Shown piece by piece: positions 41,436 through 49,382 of a stretch of DNA of 64,000 nucleotides; within the stretch, counting starts at the first letter, position 1, and each line of letters starts with the position of its first letter. The position numbers were made by a program, and so were the translations under genes. The DNA is from SM23-73-3 sp964580215 (GTDB lineage Bacteria; Zixibacteria; MSB-5A5; SM1-73). The stretch spans positions 12,428-76,427 of the forward strand of contig CAZOJT010000012.1 of assembly GCA_964580215.1 (NCBI GenBank), given 5' to 3'. Below the pieces are notes generated by a model. The model saw only the letters and a list, made by a program, of their open reading frames with translations. It was not told the DNA's origin and searched no databases.

Positions 41436-43121
41436 CTAATCACAGCCGTCTAGTGGGGCAGATCCACCTTTGTACAGGTAATTGACTAAATACATCATAT
41501 CCTCTAAATCTATTATACCATCATCATTTACATCCCCAACACACAGGGGGTCAGGAGGAAGACCATTCCTATAAAGATAGGCACTAAGCCAGAGTATATC
41601 GCCCAGGTCAATAACTCCATCTGCATTGCAATCGCCAGGAGCTGGAGGAACTGGTCGGAAGATTTTTACAGCCTCCAGGGCGTTGACCCTGCCAGAACCG
41701 AGCAACCCTTGGTATCCCGGATTATGGGCATCGATATTGTCGGCGGTGGTTTCTAAGGCTTCTCTGACCTCAGCATTAGTTGCCCACCGGTTGCACGACC
41801 ACACCAGAGCCGCCACACCAGATACAAAAGGCGCAGAAATAGAGGTGCCGCCTATCTCTGAATAGCAATATCGCCACCACTTATGCTCTCGTCCAGGACT
41901 CCAATTATCCCACGGTGCACAAATATCTACCCAGGTGCCGTAATTGGAATTCTCTTCCTTAACATCATTGTTATCAGTGCCGGCAACAGCGATTACGTTT
42001 TCATAGAAAGCCGGATAACGAGGCGTTTCTGAGGATTGGTTGCCAGCCGAAGCTACTAAAAGCAAACCCTCATCCCAGGCAGAATTAATGATGTCCTCTA
42101 ACCCTGGAGGGTCAAAAGGAAAGCTCCAGCTCATGCTTATGATCTTTGCTCCATTATCCACGCCATAAGCGATAGCGGCGATACGTTGATTGTAGTGGTC
42201 GGAAACCCTTGCCGCCATAATTTTGCAGAACCAGGCTGTCCCTGCCACTGTTCCAGTCCAATTATCACAGACTTTAGTCGCCTCCTCTGGCGTGATATAA
42301 TTATTGGTCACTGCCGCCGCTGTTCCGGCAGTGTGATCGCCATGATCACTAACATCCCATGGAGAAAAACCCACACAAGCTGTATTTGGGTTGGGTTCGT
42401 ACTCAGGGTAGTTTCCTTCAAAATTCCAGCCGACAAGATCGTCAGGATACCCATTAAAGTCGTCATCATCGTCATTCAGATCGCCGGGATCAAGAACCCA
42501 TTCATTTTCTACAGGATCCCATTCGATGGTATGACCGTCACCATCCATATCCTCTCCGTCTGGCCATTGACCTAAATTCTGCCACATGTTATGCACCAGA
42601 TCAGGATGCCCGTAATCTATGCAATTGTCAATTATCTCGATCACCACATACGGGCTTCCATTAGTATGCCTCCAGGCATCCGGACATTTTATTTTGTGAA
42701 GTCCCCACTGCTGAGGGTAAAAGGAGTCCACTGGCGTGACGTCGAATTCGATTTTGAAGTCGGGACTGGCACAAAGAACATGAGGATCATTGGAATAGGA
42801 TGAGACCACCTGATTCACATCAAAAGTGTCAGGGAACTTCAAAAGAAAGTAACCCTGCACCGCCTCCCATTGACCTTTATAGATTTTTTCAAAGGAATAA
42901 ACCTGATAGAAGGTATTCAAACTATCAATGGATAGATGACCTGTTTCAATTATTCCCTCTCCATTTGGTGTGGGAGTGATGGGAAGATATTCGTGTTTAA
43001 TATCAACAATTACCCGCCCAAGAGCATAGTCGTCCGAATCTGGATCCTGCATATCTGCATTGACCAAACTGAACAATCCAAAGAGAGCAACAAAGCAAAA
43101 AAGGGAAGAAAGTTTTTTCAT
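41436..43121 (-). CDS. Secreted subtilisin-like serine protease (S8) with dockerin
   Basis: 561 aa; GGAGG 9 nt before ATG. Signal peptide (KLSSLFCFVALFGLFSLVNA), a propeptide-like region, then an S8 domain with all catalytic residues: D165 in EIIDNCIDYGHPDL, H263 in DHGDHTAGTAAA, S427 in GGTSISAPFVSGVAAL; the oxyanion Asn is in LLVASAGNQSS. The C-terminus is a dockerin pair (GDCNADGVIDLGDILWLSAYLYRNGLPPDP, GDVNDDGIIDLEDMMYLVNYLYKGG). It lies 65 bp downstream of a sorting-domain protein gene and probably shares its promoter. It should be an active secreted endopeptidase. Confidence 0.93.
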   Translation of the reverse strand: MKKLSSLFCFVALFGLFSLVNADMQDPDSDDYALGRVIVDIKHEYLPITPTPNGEGIIETGHLSIDSLNTFYQVYSFEKIYKGQWEAVQGYFLLKFPDTFDVNQVVSSYSNDPHVLCASPDFKIEFDVTPVDSFYPQQWGLHKIKCPDAWRHTNGSPYVVIEIIDNCIDYGHPDLVHNMWQNLGQWPDGEDMDGDGHTIEWDPVENEWVLDPGDLNDDDDDFNGYPDDLVGWNFEGNYPEYEPNPNTACVGFSPWDVSDHGDHTAGTAAAVTNNYITPEEATKVCDNWTGTVAGTAWFCKIMAARVSDHYNQRIAAIAYGVDNGAKIISMSWSFPFDPPGLEDIINSAWDEGLLLVASAGNQSSETPRYPAFYENVIAVAGTDNNDVKEENSNYGTWVDICAPWDNWSPGREHKWWRYCYSEIGGTSISAPFVSGVAALVWSCNRWATNAEVREALETTADNIDAHNPGYQGLLGSGRVNALEAVKIFRPVPPAPGDCNADGVIDLGDILWLSAYLYRNGLPPDPLCVGDVNDDGIIDLEDMMYLVNYLYKGGSAPLDGCD

Positions 43122-43146
43122 TTTTACAAACCTCCATGTTTGCTTA

Positions 43147-43181
43147 CGGTTTACTGCCTACTGCTCACTGAATACTGCCTA
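43147..43181. repeat. Heptamer repeat between two secreted-protein genes
   Basis: CTGCCTA, CTGCTCA, CTGAATA, CTGCCTA and a first CGGTTTA are tandem, directly after the stop codon of the gene at 43186-44772. Same CTGNNNA class as 3736-3777. Confidence 0.75.
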
Positions 43182-43185
43182 CCAG

Positions 43186-44772
43186 CTATTTAATCAGCAC
43201 AAGCTTCTTAGTCTCGGTAAAGTTGCCTGCCTTAAGCTGGTAAAAGTATATCCCGCTAGCCACCTCCTTTCCAGAGTTATTCATGCCATCCCAGATTACT
43301 TGGTAACACCCTTTACCTTGTTTTGTATTGACTAATTCCCTCACCTCCTTTCCCAGAATATTATAGATTTTAAGAGTGGTGTGGATGGGATGACTCTGCC
43401 TACTGCCTACTGCATACTGTATCCTGGTAACCGCATTAAAGGGATTTGGATAATTTTGAAACAGTTGGAAGCTGAATATCTTATGATCCTGTAAGGTATC
43501 TTCCACCGATGTGGTGGAGGTAAAATAATACACCTCTGTGGAGTCATCTTCTGGAATTCCACCATGATATTTATATCCAATAAACACTCCATGTCCACGC
43601 CCCTGAGAATCCATCACAAATTTGAATGAACTCCCTGCTCCTACAGCATCATATTCGTACAACAAAAGCAGAGGGTCCAACCATCCCCCATTCTTGTTAT
43701 TAGTGTAAAATACGCTAAACCCACCTGGAGTTGTGAGAGAGAGGTGAACCTGATCTTCCTTATCAATGAAATACTCTCGTATCCGCCCACTGTCTGGTGG
43801 AAAGACCTGAACCTCTTCCGGTCCAGTCCAGATGCTATCCTCACTCTGTTTATAATAGTAAAACGAATAGCTCGTATCACAGTCGAAACTACTACACCCC
43901 CACATGAAAAGGTGAATTCTATTACCTGCGTCTGCCAATAATTCAAGAGGTCCAGTATAAAGTGGATGTGGTGGTCTGGGGATGGTATCTGTTTTCCAGT
44001 TCTCGCTGTTCAAACTATCATTTCTGGTATAATAACATAACCAATCGGTACCATAAAGATTGTGAGCCGTTCCATTCTTCTGAACGCAGAGAAAGGGGCG
44101 CCCACTTCTTCCGTATCCCACACAAATAGGCGGTGAGATCACCTGTTTGGCCCACTCTCCGGTGGAATTGTTAGTATATATCACTCTGTACCAGTGATAA
44201 CTTGCAGAATCAAAATCTAAGTGCCAGACCAGATGAACGTTCCCTAAACTATCAAAATCCATCTTATAGGAAAAATACTGGGCGTGATTCTGTGCTCCAG
44301 GCAATGAATCTATCTTAACAAATTCCCAGTCAGGTATGTTGCTGTTGGTATAATACAGCGTATCATCGTAGATGTCTCCCGCGAGAGAGGAGTAAAGTAT
44401 ATGGATGATCCCCGTTTTTGTATCCATCCACAATCCTGCATGGCGACCTTGTCCAAATATGTATGTAGATGTTTGTATCTCCTCTGGCTGGCTCCATCCT
44501 CCGTCTTTCTCCTTTGTAATATAAAATATCCTGTAATCATAAACGAAGCCGGTAATTGTATCCCGCACGCCCTCAAGGTAAAACAAATACAGCTTGTCAT
44601 TGTCATCTATATACAATCCCTGACAAGCCATTCTATTTGGTAAGTCATCATCTGTCAGTTGTTGTATCTGTGCCCCTTCCCACTGGGCCTGTGTATTTTG
44701 GCACAAAATGACGAATGTCCACAGGATCCATAGAAACGAATAAAGAATGACGAAAGCTATAATCTTTTTCAT
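43186..44772 (-). CDS. Secreted beta-propeller-like protein with sorting domain
   Basis: About 528 aa from ATG at 44772, chosen because GAGGGA is 5 nt upstream and a signal peptide follows (KKIIAFVILYSFLWILWTFV); the frame open to 44859 crosses the promoter. The body has repeated units such as KDGGWSQPEEIQTSTYIF, NTGIIHILYSSLAGDIY-like, FDSLGNVHLVWHLDFDSASYHWYRVIY and KEDQVHLSLTTPGGFSVFYT, like BNR/sialidase-type propellers without a clear active site. The type A sorting domain ends GIYFYQLKAGNFTETKKLVLIK. Its linker QYAVGSRQS is encoded by CTG heptamers (43396-43423). TGTCCACAGGATCCATAG in the signal-peptide codons (44716-44733) also occurs at 47083-47100. Confidence 0.82.
   Translation of the reverse strand: MKKIIAFVILYSFLWILWTFVILCQNTQAQWEGAQIQQLTDDDLPNRMACQGLYIDDNDKLYLFYLEGVRDTITGFVYDYRIFYITKEKDGGWSQPEEIQTSTYIFGQGRHAGLWMDTKTGIIHILYSSLAGDIYDDTLYYTNSNIPDWEFVKIDSLPGAQNHAQYFSYKMDFDSLGNVHLVWHLDFDSASYHWYRVIYTNNSTGEWAKQVISPPICVGYGRSGRPFLCVQKNGTAHNLYGTDWLCYYTRNDSLNSENWKTDTIPRPPHPLYTGPLELLADAGNRIHLFMWGCSSFDCDTSYSFYYYKQSEDSIWTGPEEVQVFPPDSGRIREYFIDKEDQVHLSLTTPGGFSVFYTNNKNGGWLDPLLLLYEYDAVGAGSSFKFVMDSQGRGHGVFIGYKYHGGIPEDDSTEVYYFTSTTSVEDTLQDHKIFSFQLFQNYPNPFNAVTRIQYAVGSRQSHPIHTTLKIYNILGKEVRELVNTKQGKGCYQVIWDGMNNSGKEVASGIYFYQLKAGNFTETKKLVLIK
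43396..43423. repeat. In-gene heptamer repeat in a sorting domain
   Basis: CTGCCTA twice, then CTGCATA and CTGTATC. They encode YAVGSRQ in the same linker of the sorting domain that is heptamer-encoded in the gene at 3774-5426. Confidence 0.75.
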
Positions 44773-44814
44773 TTTTCCCTCAAGCGTCGATGTATTAACT
44801 TTACTTCCCAAAAC

Positions 44815-44844
44815 AAAATATGCAACCTTATTTTCATTTGTCAA
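44815..44844 (-). promoter_or_regulatory. Sigma-70 promoter of the sorting-domain protein / protease pair
   Basis: TTGACA (44844-44839) and TATTTT (44820-44815), 18-nt spacer, about 40 nt before the ATG at 44772. Confidence 0.6.
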
Positions 44845-45482
44845 GTATTTTCTACCCAAGGAGAATAACGCAGAAAAGTAAAGAAAGCTTTTTCATTTTA
44901 TAACCCTGTCAGTTGAAGTGCGGAGGCTTGTCCGAAGGATCCCGCCCAGACGGGCGTCCGTCTGGACGCTCCGCGGAGCCTCCACGATTTCTTGAAACTC
45001 ACCAGTTTGGGTTTTTCAAAATGCCCTAAAGCTCCGCCCCTTTTATATTATGAAACGGAAACCTTTCCTTGTCTGAGCTTATCGAAGGAAGGTTTCCATC
45101 ATGTTAGGTAAGCTCTCCAAAAGTTCTGCATCTGACGAAACACTTTCATTCCAGCGATCATTTTAGGATTTCCCCCTATGTAGCAGGTTGCAGTAAGTAT
45201 GAAGCAACTTGCATAGAGCGGTTGCATTGTATCCCACCTTGTCTCTATCTGATTTTTCAAACGCTGAGAACATCTCAAAACCTTCTGTGATTTAACTTCG
45301 GTATCTCTTTGACTCCTAATCGATTCCCGCTCTGAGGTTCTTGAAGGGATATTATATTTTTCCTCCCCTTTAGTCCTCTCCTCCGTTTGAAGCCACAGGA
45401 TTTCAGCGGCACAGATTTTGCTTTTCTTCAAAGTTGAAAAACAAGGAGGTTTAGTTATCGGCTAATTGATAAGGAGGCAGAA
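44845..45482. other. Gene-poor region with loop-insert hairpins
   Basis: I see no convincing gene; the open frame at 45099-45431 matches nothing I know. At 44932-44988 GGAGGCT and AGCCTCC bound a loop packed with CAGACGGGC/GTCCGTCTGG palindromes. At 45057-45097 GGAAACCTTTCCTT pairs with AAGGAAGGTTTCC around a short loop (CTGAGCTTATCG); the related copy at 52063-52132 has a loop about 30 nt longer. Confidence 0.6.
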
Positions 45483-45863
45483 ATGCAATGCTTCTTTTAT
45501 GGAACGACCCGAGACAAAAATAGCGAAAAGGATCATAACGGAGTGGTTTCATTTTCTGTTCCCGACTTGGGAATAGTTTTCCGAGCTCAATATAAAGGTA
45601 ACCCGGTTGAATGTGAGTATGCCAGTCTTCTGGCACTGTTAGAATTTATTGAGATAAATCCTCATCTGTTTCAAAACAAAACCGTGGAGATCTTCGGCGA
45701 TAGTTTTGTGGTGATCAACCAGGTAAATCTGCAGATGGTTTGCAACAAGGACCTGGAGTCTTATCGAAATATGGCTTTAGTTTACAAAAAGAAAATCCCT
45801 TATAGTTTAAACTGGATTCCCCAGAAGGAAAATCCGGCTCAAAGCGAGCTTGCAATAAGATAA
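45483..45863 (+). CDS. RNase H-like fold protein
   Basis: 126 aa; AAGGAGG 6 nt before ATG. The order of acidic residues suggests an RNase HI-like fold: N-terminal strand (MQCFFYGTTRDKN), EYASLLALLEFIEI (helix with Glu), EIFGDSFVVINQV (strand with Asp), and a C-terminal IPQKENPAQSELA in place of the usual V.R..N..AD.LA. The first and last acidic positions are weak, so catalytic activity is uncertain; reverse-transcriptase-like RNase H homologues of this size are often annotated this way. A clean terminator follows, so it is monocistronic. Confidence 0.7.
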   Translation: MQCFFYGTTRDKNSEKDHNGVVSFSVPDLGIVFRAQYKGNPVECEYASLLALLEFIEINPHLFQNKTVEIFGDSFVVINQVNLQMVCNKDLESYRNMALVYKKKIPYSLNWIPQKENPAQSELAIR

Positions 45864-45891
45864 AATCCTCCTTCATCCCCTTCTGCCAAAG

Positions 45892-45925
45892 AGAGCCTCC
45901 AACGTCCCCCGGAGGCTCTTTTTTA
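45892..45925 (+). terminator. Rho-independent terminator after the RNase H-like gene
   Basis: AGAGCCTCC / GGAGGCTCT form a perfect 9-bp stem around a 10-nt loop, followed by TTTTTT, 28 nt after the stop. Confidence 0.85.
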
Positions 45926-45954
45926 TTGACAACCATATTCAGATTCGCTAATTT
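45926..45954 (+). promoter_or_regulatory. Sigma-70 promoter of holA
   Basis: TTGACA (45926-45931) and TAATTT (45949-45954) with a 17-nt spacer, right after the terminator T tract and about 95 nt before holA. Confidence 0.6.
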
Positions 45955-46049
45955 GAAAAGAGCTCTGATTCTAAGTGTAACTGTAAAAGAACCCTACCTT
46001 GGTAGGAACAGAAGCGGATGACAAGTAATCAGAGGCTGGGCATGGAAAT

Positions 46050-47066
46050 ATGGAAAAGAAAATGACATATCTTAAGTGGTTAAGCCAACTTAAGTCCAGT
46101 TCTGAGGATCCTGCGGAAAAGATAGAGTCGTTATATCACTTCGCCGGAGACGAAGATTTCTTGAAGGAGGAAGCCTGGAGGAAGATTGTCTCCATTCTGG
46201 TGCCTGATAATTTAAGGAGCTTCAATCTGGATCTTTTGTATGGGGCGGAGATCAGCGCAGATCAGATTATAAACAAAGCCTCTACCTGCCCCATCAATGC
46301 AAAGAGGAGGGTGGTGGTGGTGTTTGATCTACACAAGCTTTCCGCCTTCTCCAAGGACGTGCTGTTATCATTCTTACCCAAGTTTCCTGATTCAGTTTGC
46401 CTTATCCTTCTGTCCCCCAAAATTACCTCTCAGGCAAAATTTCACAAAGCTTTGGAGGAGCTTGCCACCACCGTGGAGTTTCCCCGTTTGTGGGAAAATC
46501 GGACTTCAGACTGGATCACAAACAGGATAAAAGAACAGGGCAAAAAAATCGAAAGAAATGCTGTTCAGATATTGCAGAATCTTGTGGGAAATAATCTTGC
46601 CGATTTAGCTAAAGAGATCGACAAACTGGTGACCTATATTGGAGAAAGGGATAGGATAACCTCATCCGACGTGGAAGCAGTGGCGGGTCTGTCCCGGACT
46701 CACACCGTTTTCCAGTTAACTGATTCCATCGGAGAGAGGGACACAAGACGATCGCTTTTGATCTTAAGAAATCTGATTTTAGCCGGCGAAAAACCGGGAG
46801 GAACAATCTTTTGGCTAACCGAACATTTAGAAAGGCTCATCCAAACCAAGGAGTTCCCTTCCGGCTCCGGCAGGTCTCTTGCGTCTTTTCTTAAGGTTAA
46901 GCCATTTCTGGCATCCAAATATCAGAAACAGGCACCGAATTTCAGCCTAAAGGAATTGGAGAAAGGATTGAACCTTTTATATCAAACCGATGTGGATCTA
47001 AAGTCAAATCTAATGCCGGATAAGATCCTTATGGAACTTCTGGTGTATAATCTGTGCCACCTGTGA
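46050..47066 (+). CDS. holA: DNA polymerase III delta subunit
   Basis: 338 aa from ATG at 46050 (an ATG at 46062 is the alternative). The N-terminal domain (YHFAGDEDFLKEEAWRKI ... RRVVVVFDLHKLS ... DSVCLILLSPK) and the middle AAA+-like domain (FPRLWENRTSDWITNRIKEQGKKIERNAVQILQNLVGNNLADLAKEIDKLVTYIG) are typical of HolA. The C-terminal collar domain (VFQLTDSIGERDTRRSLLILRNLI ... LLYQTDVDLKSN) is complete. It opens the beta clamp in the clamp loader. Full length. Confidence 0.93.
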   Translation: MEKKMTYLKWLSQLKSSSEDPAEKIESLYHFAGDEDFLKEEAWRKIVSILVPDNLRSFNLDLLYGAEISADQIINKASTCPINAKRRVVVVFDLHKLSAFSKDVLLSFLPKFPDSVCLILLSPKITSQAKFHKALEELATTVEFPRLWENRTSDWITNRIKEQGKKIERNAVQILQNLVGNNLADLAKEIDKLVTYIGERDRITSSDVEAVAGLSRTHTVFQLTDSIGERDTRRSLLILRNLILAGEKPGGTIFWLTEHLERLIQTKEFPSGSGRSLASFLKVKPFLASKYQKQAPNFSLKELEKGLNLLYQTDVDLKSNLMPDKILMELLVYNLCHL

Positions 47067-47440
47067 AGGTCGATAAATCTTATGTCCACAGGATCCATAG
47101 GATAGGGACAGGGCTTGTCTCTGTCCGAGGTTTTCTTCACAGCAGATGAAGCTGATTTAGCGGATTTTTGCAGCAGATTTTCTGCCCACAGGATATTTAG
47201 AAGGATGCTTGTATCTGCTTAATCTTGATAATCAGCTGTGAGGAAAGAAGGACAGCCACACGGACGCCCAGACGGGTCTCCGTCTGCCTGCCCGTTCGGG
47301 CAAGGGCTGTCCATACGGCTTAAAGACCTCACCCCCTATCCCCCTCTCCATGAAATGGAGAGGGGGAATAAAAGGGGGAGAGGTAAAAAATCCGGGAATA
47401 ATTTTCAACTTAATCTGTATTCTAACAGGCGGTAGTACCG
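47067..47440. other. Intergenic region rich in micro-repeats
   Basis: No gene seen. It holds TGTCCACAGGATCCATAG (47083-47100), GGACAGG..AGGG hairpins, CAGATGAAGCTGATTTAGCGG-type degenerate repeats, and at 47250-47312 a hairpin GGACAGCCACA / AAGGGCTGTCC whose loop carries about 41 extra bases including CCCAGACGGGTCTCCG. The same hairpin without insert occurs at 54029-54050. Confidence 0.6.
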
Positions 47441-48037
47441 ATGAAGGAAAGTGAGGGGCAAGCGCCTTTCAACCAACAAAGTGATGATGATCTGATTCTA
47501 AAAGCTCAGAAAGGTGACCAACGCTCCTTTGATCTTTTGGTGAAACGTTATCAGAAGAAGATTTATTTTTTGGCTTATCGCATGGTCAAAAATCACGACT
47601 CCGCAGATGATATCGCTCAGGAGACTTTCATCAATGCCTATTTTGCCATCAAATCTTTTAAAACCGGATATAGTTTTTATACCTGGTTATACCGGATATG
47701 TATGAATTTGAGCATAAATCTCCTGAAGCGACAGAAGTTTATGATTCCGGAAAGCCAATTTGAAGGAGAGACAAGCCCGTTGGAGAGGGAGGCGACCGGG
47801 GTTGATTCTTTAAATCATTTAGCCTTAAAGGAACTGGAGAATAAGATAGAAAAGGCTATGGATTCGCTTCCGCCAAAGTATAAAGCTGTGTTGGTATTGA
47901 GGATATATGAGGACCTGAGCTATGAGGAGATAGCCAAAACCCTGAAAATCTCTTTGGGAACCGTAATGTCCCGGCTCTTCAGGGCCAGGGAAAAGATGCA
48001 GGATGAGTTGAAAGAATATAAAGAATATAAGGAGTGA
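47441..48037 (+). CDS. ECF RNA polymerase sigma factor (second)
   Basis: 198 aa. Region 2 (LVKRYQKKIYFLAYRMVKNHDSADDIAQETFINAYFAIKSF ... YTWLYRICMNLSINLLKR) and region 4 (SLPPKYKAVLVLRIYEDLSYEEIAKTLKISLGTVMSRLFRAREKMQDEL) are complete. It overlaps a zf-HC2 anti-sigma gene by 4 bp, the usual arrangement, and heads an operon with a VIT/vWA protein. Its sequence differs clearly from the sigma factor at 21793. I find no copy of the AAGTT-N13-GTGTC motif before it, so it probably reads other promoters. Confidence 0.95.
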   Translation: MKESEGQAPFNQQSDDDLILKAQKGDQRSFDLLVKRYQKKIYFLAYRMVKNHDSADDIAQETFINAYFAIKSFKTGYSFYTWLYRICMNLSINLLKRQKFMIPESQFEGETSPLEREATGVDSLNHLALKELENKIEKAMDSLPPKYKAVLVLRIYEDLSYEEIAKTLKISLGTVMSRLFRAREKMQDELKEYKEYKE

Positions 48038-49275
48038 GCAAGTTGAGATGCGAAAGATTTGATAAGCTGATTTATCTTTTTCTGGATGGGAGACTGGATC
48101 AAGACAAAGAAAGAAAACTAAAAGAGCATCTTTCCAAGTGCGAAAGATGCCAGAAGAAGTTAGCTTTTTTACAATCAGTGGAAGGAAGGGCGGAAAAAAT
48201 TGAAATAAAGGAGCCACCCCAGGAATACTGGGACAGCTTCTCCATTCGGGTAAGGGCGAAAGTCCTTGCCCGAAAAGAAAGATCACCTGTTATTAGATTG
48301 AGGAAAGCACTGGAGAACATCTTCACCTTCTCACCTTTGAAGATAAAGGTCGCCGCTGGTCTGGTATCGGTGGTGCTGGTCTTTATCATCGGAAAACTAT
48401 ATGTGGATTATCGGGGACAGGAAATACTCCCCTCCAAAGAAATTATTCAAACTGAAGAGCAGCCACGACTTGATATCAAGGAAATAGAAAAGAAGGAAGG
48501 ATTTCCAATAGAAGAAGGTAGAAAGAGAGTAAAATCAGCATTTGACAAGCCCGAGCAAGAAATGAAACTTTCCGATGTAGAGGAAGCGAAAGAGAAACCC
48601 GTTCCATCTGAGACGCCAGTGGACAAAAAGAAAGTCTTGGTAAAAGAAAGAGAAGTTCCTGCTCAGCCAGAGGTTGCGCAAGAAAAAGCAGTCCCTGCTT
48701 ATGCACCCGCTTTGGAAGATCAAATTCCCATAGAAATTGAAAAACCGTCAGAACAGCAATTCATATCCCCGGAAGCAGAACCCGTCGGAGCAGGAGCAGA
48801 GGAAAGGGCTAAGGAGAAGGTGGTAAGAAAAATGGCTGCTCCCAAAAAGAAAGCCCAAAAAGCTGAAGAAGTTCCCCAGAAGGGCGAAGCTGAAAAACCA
48901 GTAAGCAAGAATGTTAGTGCCTTTGTCAAACCAGCCTTCCGAACCTCTTTAGCTATGGATCAGTATGTAGTGAAAGAAAAGATACTCCCGAAGATAGAAG
49001 AAGATGACACACTTACGCAAGTGAATGAATTGACAAGAATAATACAGGTGTGGAAAGCATATATTGAAGAAAATCCAACTGATCCATTGACCAACCAGGG
49101 GTATCTGCAGATAGCAACCGCATACTACCTTTTGGCGAAGCTCAGCCAGGATACCACAGCCATTTCCGAAGGTTCAAAGGTTATAGAAGAATATCTTGAT
49201 CAGATCAAAGATCCGACGGTTAAGGACAATTTAAGCGACAGACTGAAAAAAATAAAGGCATTGAGGCAAAGATGA
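48034..49275 (+). CDS. zf-HC2 anti-sigma factor with long extracytoplasmic region
   Basis: About 410 aa. GTG at 48034 overlaps the sigma stop; a TTG at 48043 has the better ribosome site (AAGGAG, 8 nt). The zinc-binding domain CERFDKLIYLFLDGRL ... HLSKCERCQKKLAF is followed by one transmembrane helix (~110-130, KIKVAAGLVSVVLVFIIGKLYV). A long Glu/Lys/Pro/Ala-rich disordered stretch (~140-300) and a helical C-terminal domain (AYIEENPTDPLTNQGYLQIATAYYLLAKLSQ, TPR-like) follow. The C-terminus could sense a periplasmic signal. Confidence 0.9.
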   Translation: MSKLRCERFDKLIYLFLDGRLDQDKERKLKEHLSKCERCQKKLAFLQSVEGRAEKIEIKEPPQEYWDSFSIRVRAKVLARKERSPVIRLRKALENIFTFSPLKIKVAAGLVSVVLVFIIGKLYVDYRGQEILPSKEIIQTEEQPRLDIKEIEKKEGFPIEEGRKRVKSAFDKPEQEMKLSDVEEAKEKPVPSETPVDKKKVLVKEREVPAQPEVAQEKAVPAYAPALEDQIPIEIEKPSEQQFISPEAEPVGAGAEERAKEKVVRKMAAPKKKAQKAEEVPQKGEAEKPVSKNVSAFVKPAFRTSLAMDQYVVKEKILPKIEEDDTLTQVNELTRIIQVWKAYIEENPTDPLTNQGYLQIATAYYLLAKLSQDTTAISEGSKVIEEYLDQIKDPTVKDNLSDRLKKIKALRQR

Positions 49276-49324
49276 AAATTTTTGAGGAATATTTCTTTTC
49301 ATGGCTTGTATAAGAAATAGCATT

Positions 49325-49362
49325 GAACTTTTGAACTTTTGAACCTTTGAACTTTTTAACTC
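49325..49362. repeat. Octanucleotide tandem repeat (GAACTTTT)n before the VIT/vWA gene
   Basis: GAACTTTT occurs twice, then GAACCTTT, GAACTTTT and TAACTC, period 8, in the 107-bp spacer after the anti-sigma gene. It resembles the CTTTAAA heptamers inside the gene at 3774-5426. Confidence 0.7.
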
Positions 49363-49382
49363 TTTTTTAAAGGAGATCGGTC

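Noticed and set aside
44773..44859. Longer N-terminus for the sorting-domain protein
   Set aside because: It would start upstream of a good sigma-70 promoter and hide the signal peptide; the ATG at 44772 has GAGGGA.
45099..45431. 110-codon open frame on the minus strand
   Set aside because: No family resemblance, no ribosome site, low-complexity composition and adjacency to hairpin repeats; treated as non-coding.
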